Shown here piece by piece: positions 17,247 through 18,557 of a stretch of DNA of 18,557 nucleotides; position 1 is the stretch's first letter, and the number at the start of each line of letters is the position of its first letter. The stretch comes from Hyphochytrium catenoides (taxonomy: Eukaryota > Sar > Hyphochytriomycetes > Hyphochytriales > Hyphochytriaceae): contig FLMG01000896.1 of assembly GCA_900088475.1 (NCBI GenBank), positions 18,496 through 37,052 of the forward strand, in the 5' to 3' direction. The notes under the pieces are model-generated. The model made no database searches, had not been told where the DNA came from, and saw nothing but the letters and a program-made list of their open reading frames with translations. The translations under genes were made by a program, and so were the position numbers.

Positions 17247-18557
17247 AACTCTTGTAAGTTAAGAATAAAGAACGGGGAAAAAGCGGCGTGTCTGCCCAAC
17301 AGGAATTCCTGCTACACATTGTCTGACACTATTCAGACGCCGCATTCTCCCTCTCTCTCCACTGCTCTGTCTCGCTCCATCCTCTTTATGACAATCCTCT
17401 TGCTGCACAGTAAAGCCTCTATAGGCGCTTCTATTTATAACTCTGTCTTTCTCGCGTTCTCATGTACGCGTATCTCATCTGTCCTCTGTCTCCACCCATT
17501 GCCCTTATTTGATGCTCTCCTTATTCTTTCCCAACAACAGTTCCAGGTTGAGTGACATGTTCCCTCTTTTTCTCTGACACCGTACCTCTTGCAGTCTCTC
17601 TTCGAATGTCTCACCCTCTGTCTCACAACATCTTTTCATTATAACTGTATGAGCGTCTCTCCTACAACTCTGACTCCCGAGGGCCCTTGCTCTGTCTCAC
17701 AACATAAATCTCTCTCTTCCTCCCTCTGTCTCGTTATAAACTTCTATTCTCCCCGTTCTGTCTTCATCTCTTCCCACACTTTTTCCGAATTGGACTAAAT
17801 TAATGGGTTTCCTACTCTTCTACCCACCACCGTCCACCCACCCGCCTTTTAAAAGACTGAATTTCTTGGAGGGAGTCACCCCCATCATTTGTTCTCAAAT
17901 ACCAAGGGCCATTTTGCACTACATTTGTTGGGGGAAGCTCCTCACACCCGTGGTCAGGGGAGGAACTCCCACCCGGTTATTGCACAACTTTTCAATCCTT
18001 CACTTCCCACCCACATGAATTCAGCTTAATACTAGGGGAGAAAAGTCGTCGAAGATGGGTGGGCGGCTTCACCATTCTTTCCTTCTCTTGGTGTGTGACA
18101 CCTAGAGACAAGAGAGAGTACTTCCCTTAGCAATAGGCCGGGGACGGAGCCCTAACACAGAGTGATCTGTCCAGTTAGTCCGCCTTTATTTAGCTTCCAC
18201 AATGCCCCAAAGATTGATTTTGGGAAGTAGTAATGTTTGCGGAACTCTTATGGCAAGGAGTCTGGTCTAAATGAGAGTATGCTGCGCTCCCTCCGTGGCT
18301 TACGTCACTCACCTGTGTAAATGTTTGTAGCAAGCGTCGGCTACACACGGGACTTTCATGTGCTAATGTTATCTGTACGTTTACTGGTCGCTACCCCCTC
18401 ATTCAGAACTTCATCTGGGGATACCTCTTATTTAGAACATGACTACACTTATTGGTTATTCTCTCTGAAAGTAATGAAAGTATGGAGAACACCATAAGAA
18501 TCATTCTTCTGAATAAAAACAGCCTTTACGCCGAATAATGGGTACTATATCCCATAT
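17247..18557. other. Right flank, mostly non-coding, pyrimidine-rich
   Basis: From about 17330 to 17800 the plus strand is rich in CTCTCTGTCTC-type sequence. Open frames there give Ser/Leu-rich low-complexity products. From 17800 to 18557 I see no ORF with protein-like character, only an AATAAA near 18512 on the plus strand that might end a transcript. No RNA gene was recognised. Confidence 0.45.
17616..17705. repeat. Diverged direct repeat, 74-bp period
   Basis: The 16-mer CTCTGTCTCACAACAT occurs at 17616-17631 and 17690-17705. The downstream parts are only loosely similar (both have a TTATAA within about 35 bases). It looks like an old tandem duplication in pyrimidine-rich DNA. Confidence 0.7.

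Overview
This is nuclear DNA from a eukaryote, probably a single-celled one. The genes are split by many GT-AG introns, their products belong to eukaryote-only families, and AATAAA/ATTAAA poly(A) signals follow some of them. Purine/pyrimidine microsatellites are frequent. The lineage cannot be fixed from sequence alone. The GPGQ-type repeats in the HECT ligase remind me of proteins from algae and other protists (inference from memory, not searched).

Four genes can be reconstructed exon by exon with reading phase kept at every junction. (1) + strand 1441-3035: a CAF1/CNOT7-type deadenylase of 287 aa, 5 exons, with the full DEDD-H catalytic set. (2) - strand 3589-4070: a 102-aa mitochondrial ATPase-inhibitor (IF1)-like protein in four tiny exons, convergent with gene 1. 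(3) - strand 5357-11853: a PP2A regulatory subunit B'' (EF-hand, PPP2R3 type), 18 exons and 682 aa, including one GC-AG intron. (4) - strand 13283-16879: an 878-aa HECT ubiquitin ligase, 4 exons, with an N-myristoylation signal, three GPGQ-type repeats, a duplicated KDA..W motif and the catalytic Cys845.

The spaces between hold weaker candidates: overlapping open frames at 949-1352, a possible two-exon small gene at 4564-4923 (-), a possible two-exon + strand small gene at about 12719-13203, and an 84-codon + strand ORF at 16992-17246 followed by AATAAA. A palindrome-rich, AT-rich island at 12525-12697 looks like a MITE-type insertion. The right end (17.25-18.56 kb) is mostly pyrimidine-rich non-coding DNA.

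The genes do not form an operon or a shared pathway: they cover mRNA deadenylation, mitochondrial ATPase control, protein dephosphorylation and ubiquitination. I see no defence system, CRISPR array, rRNA or convincing tRNA. The most unusual item is the domain architecture of the HECT ligase.
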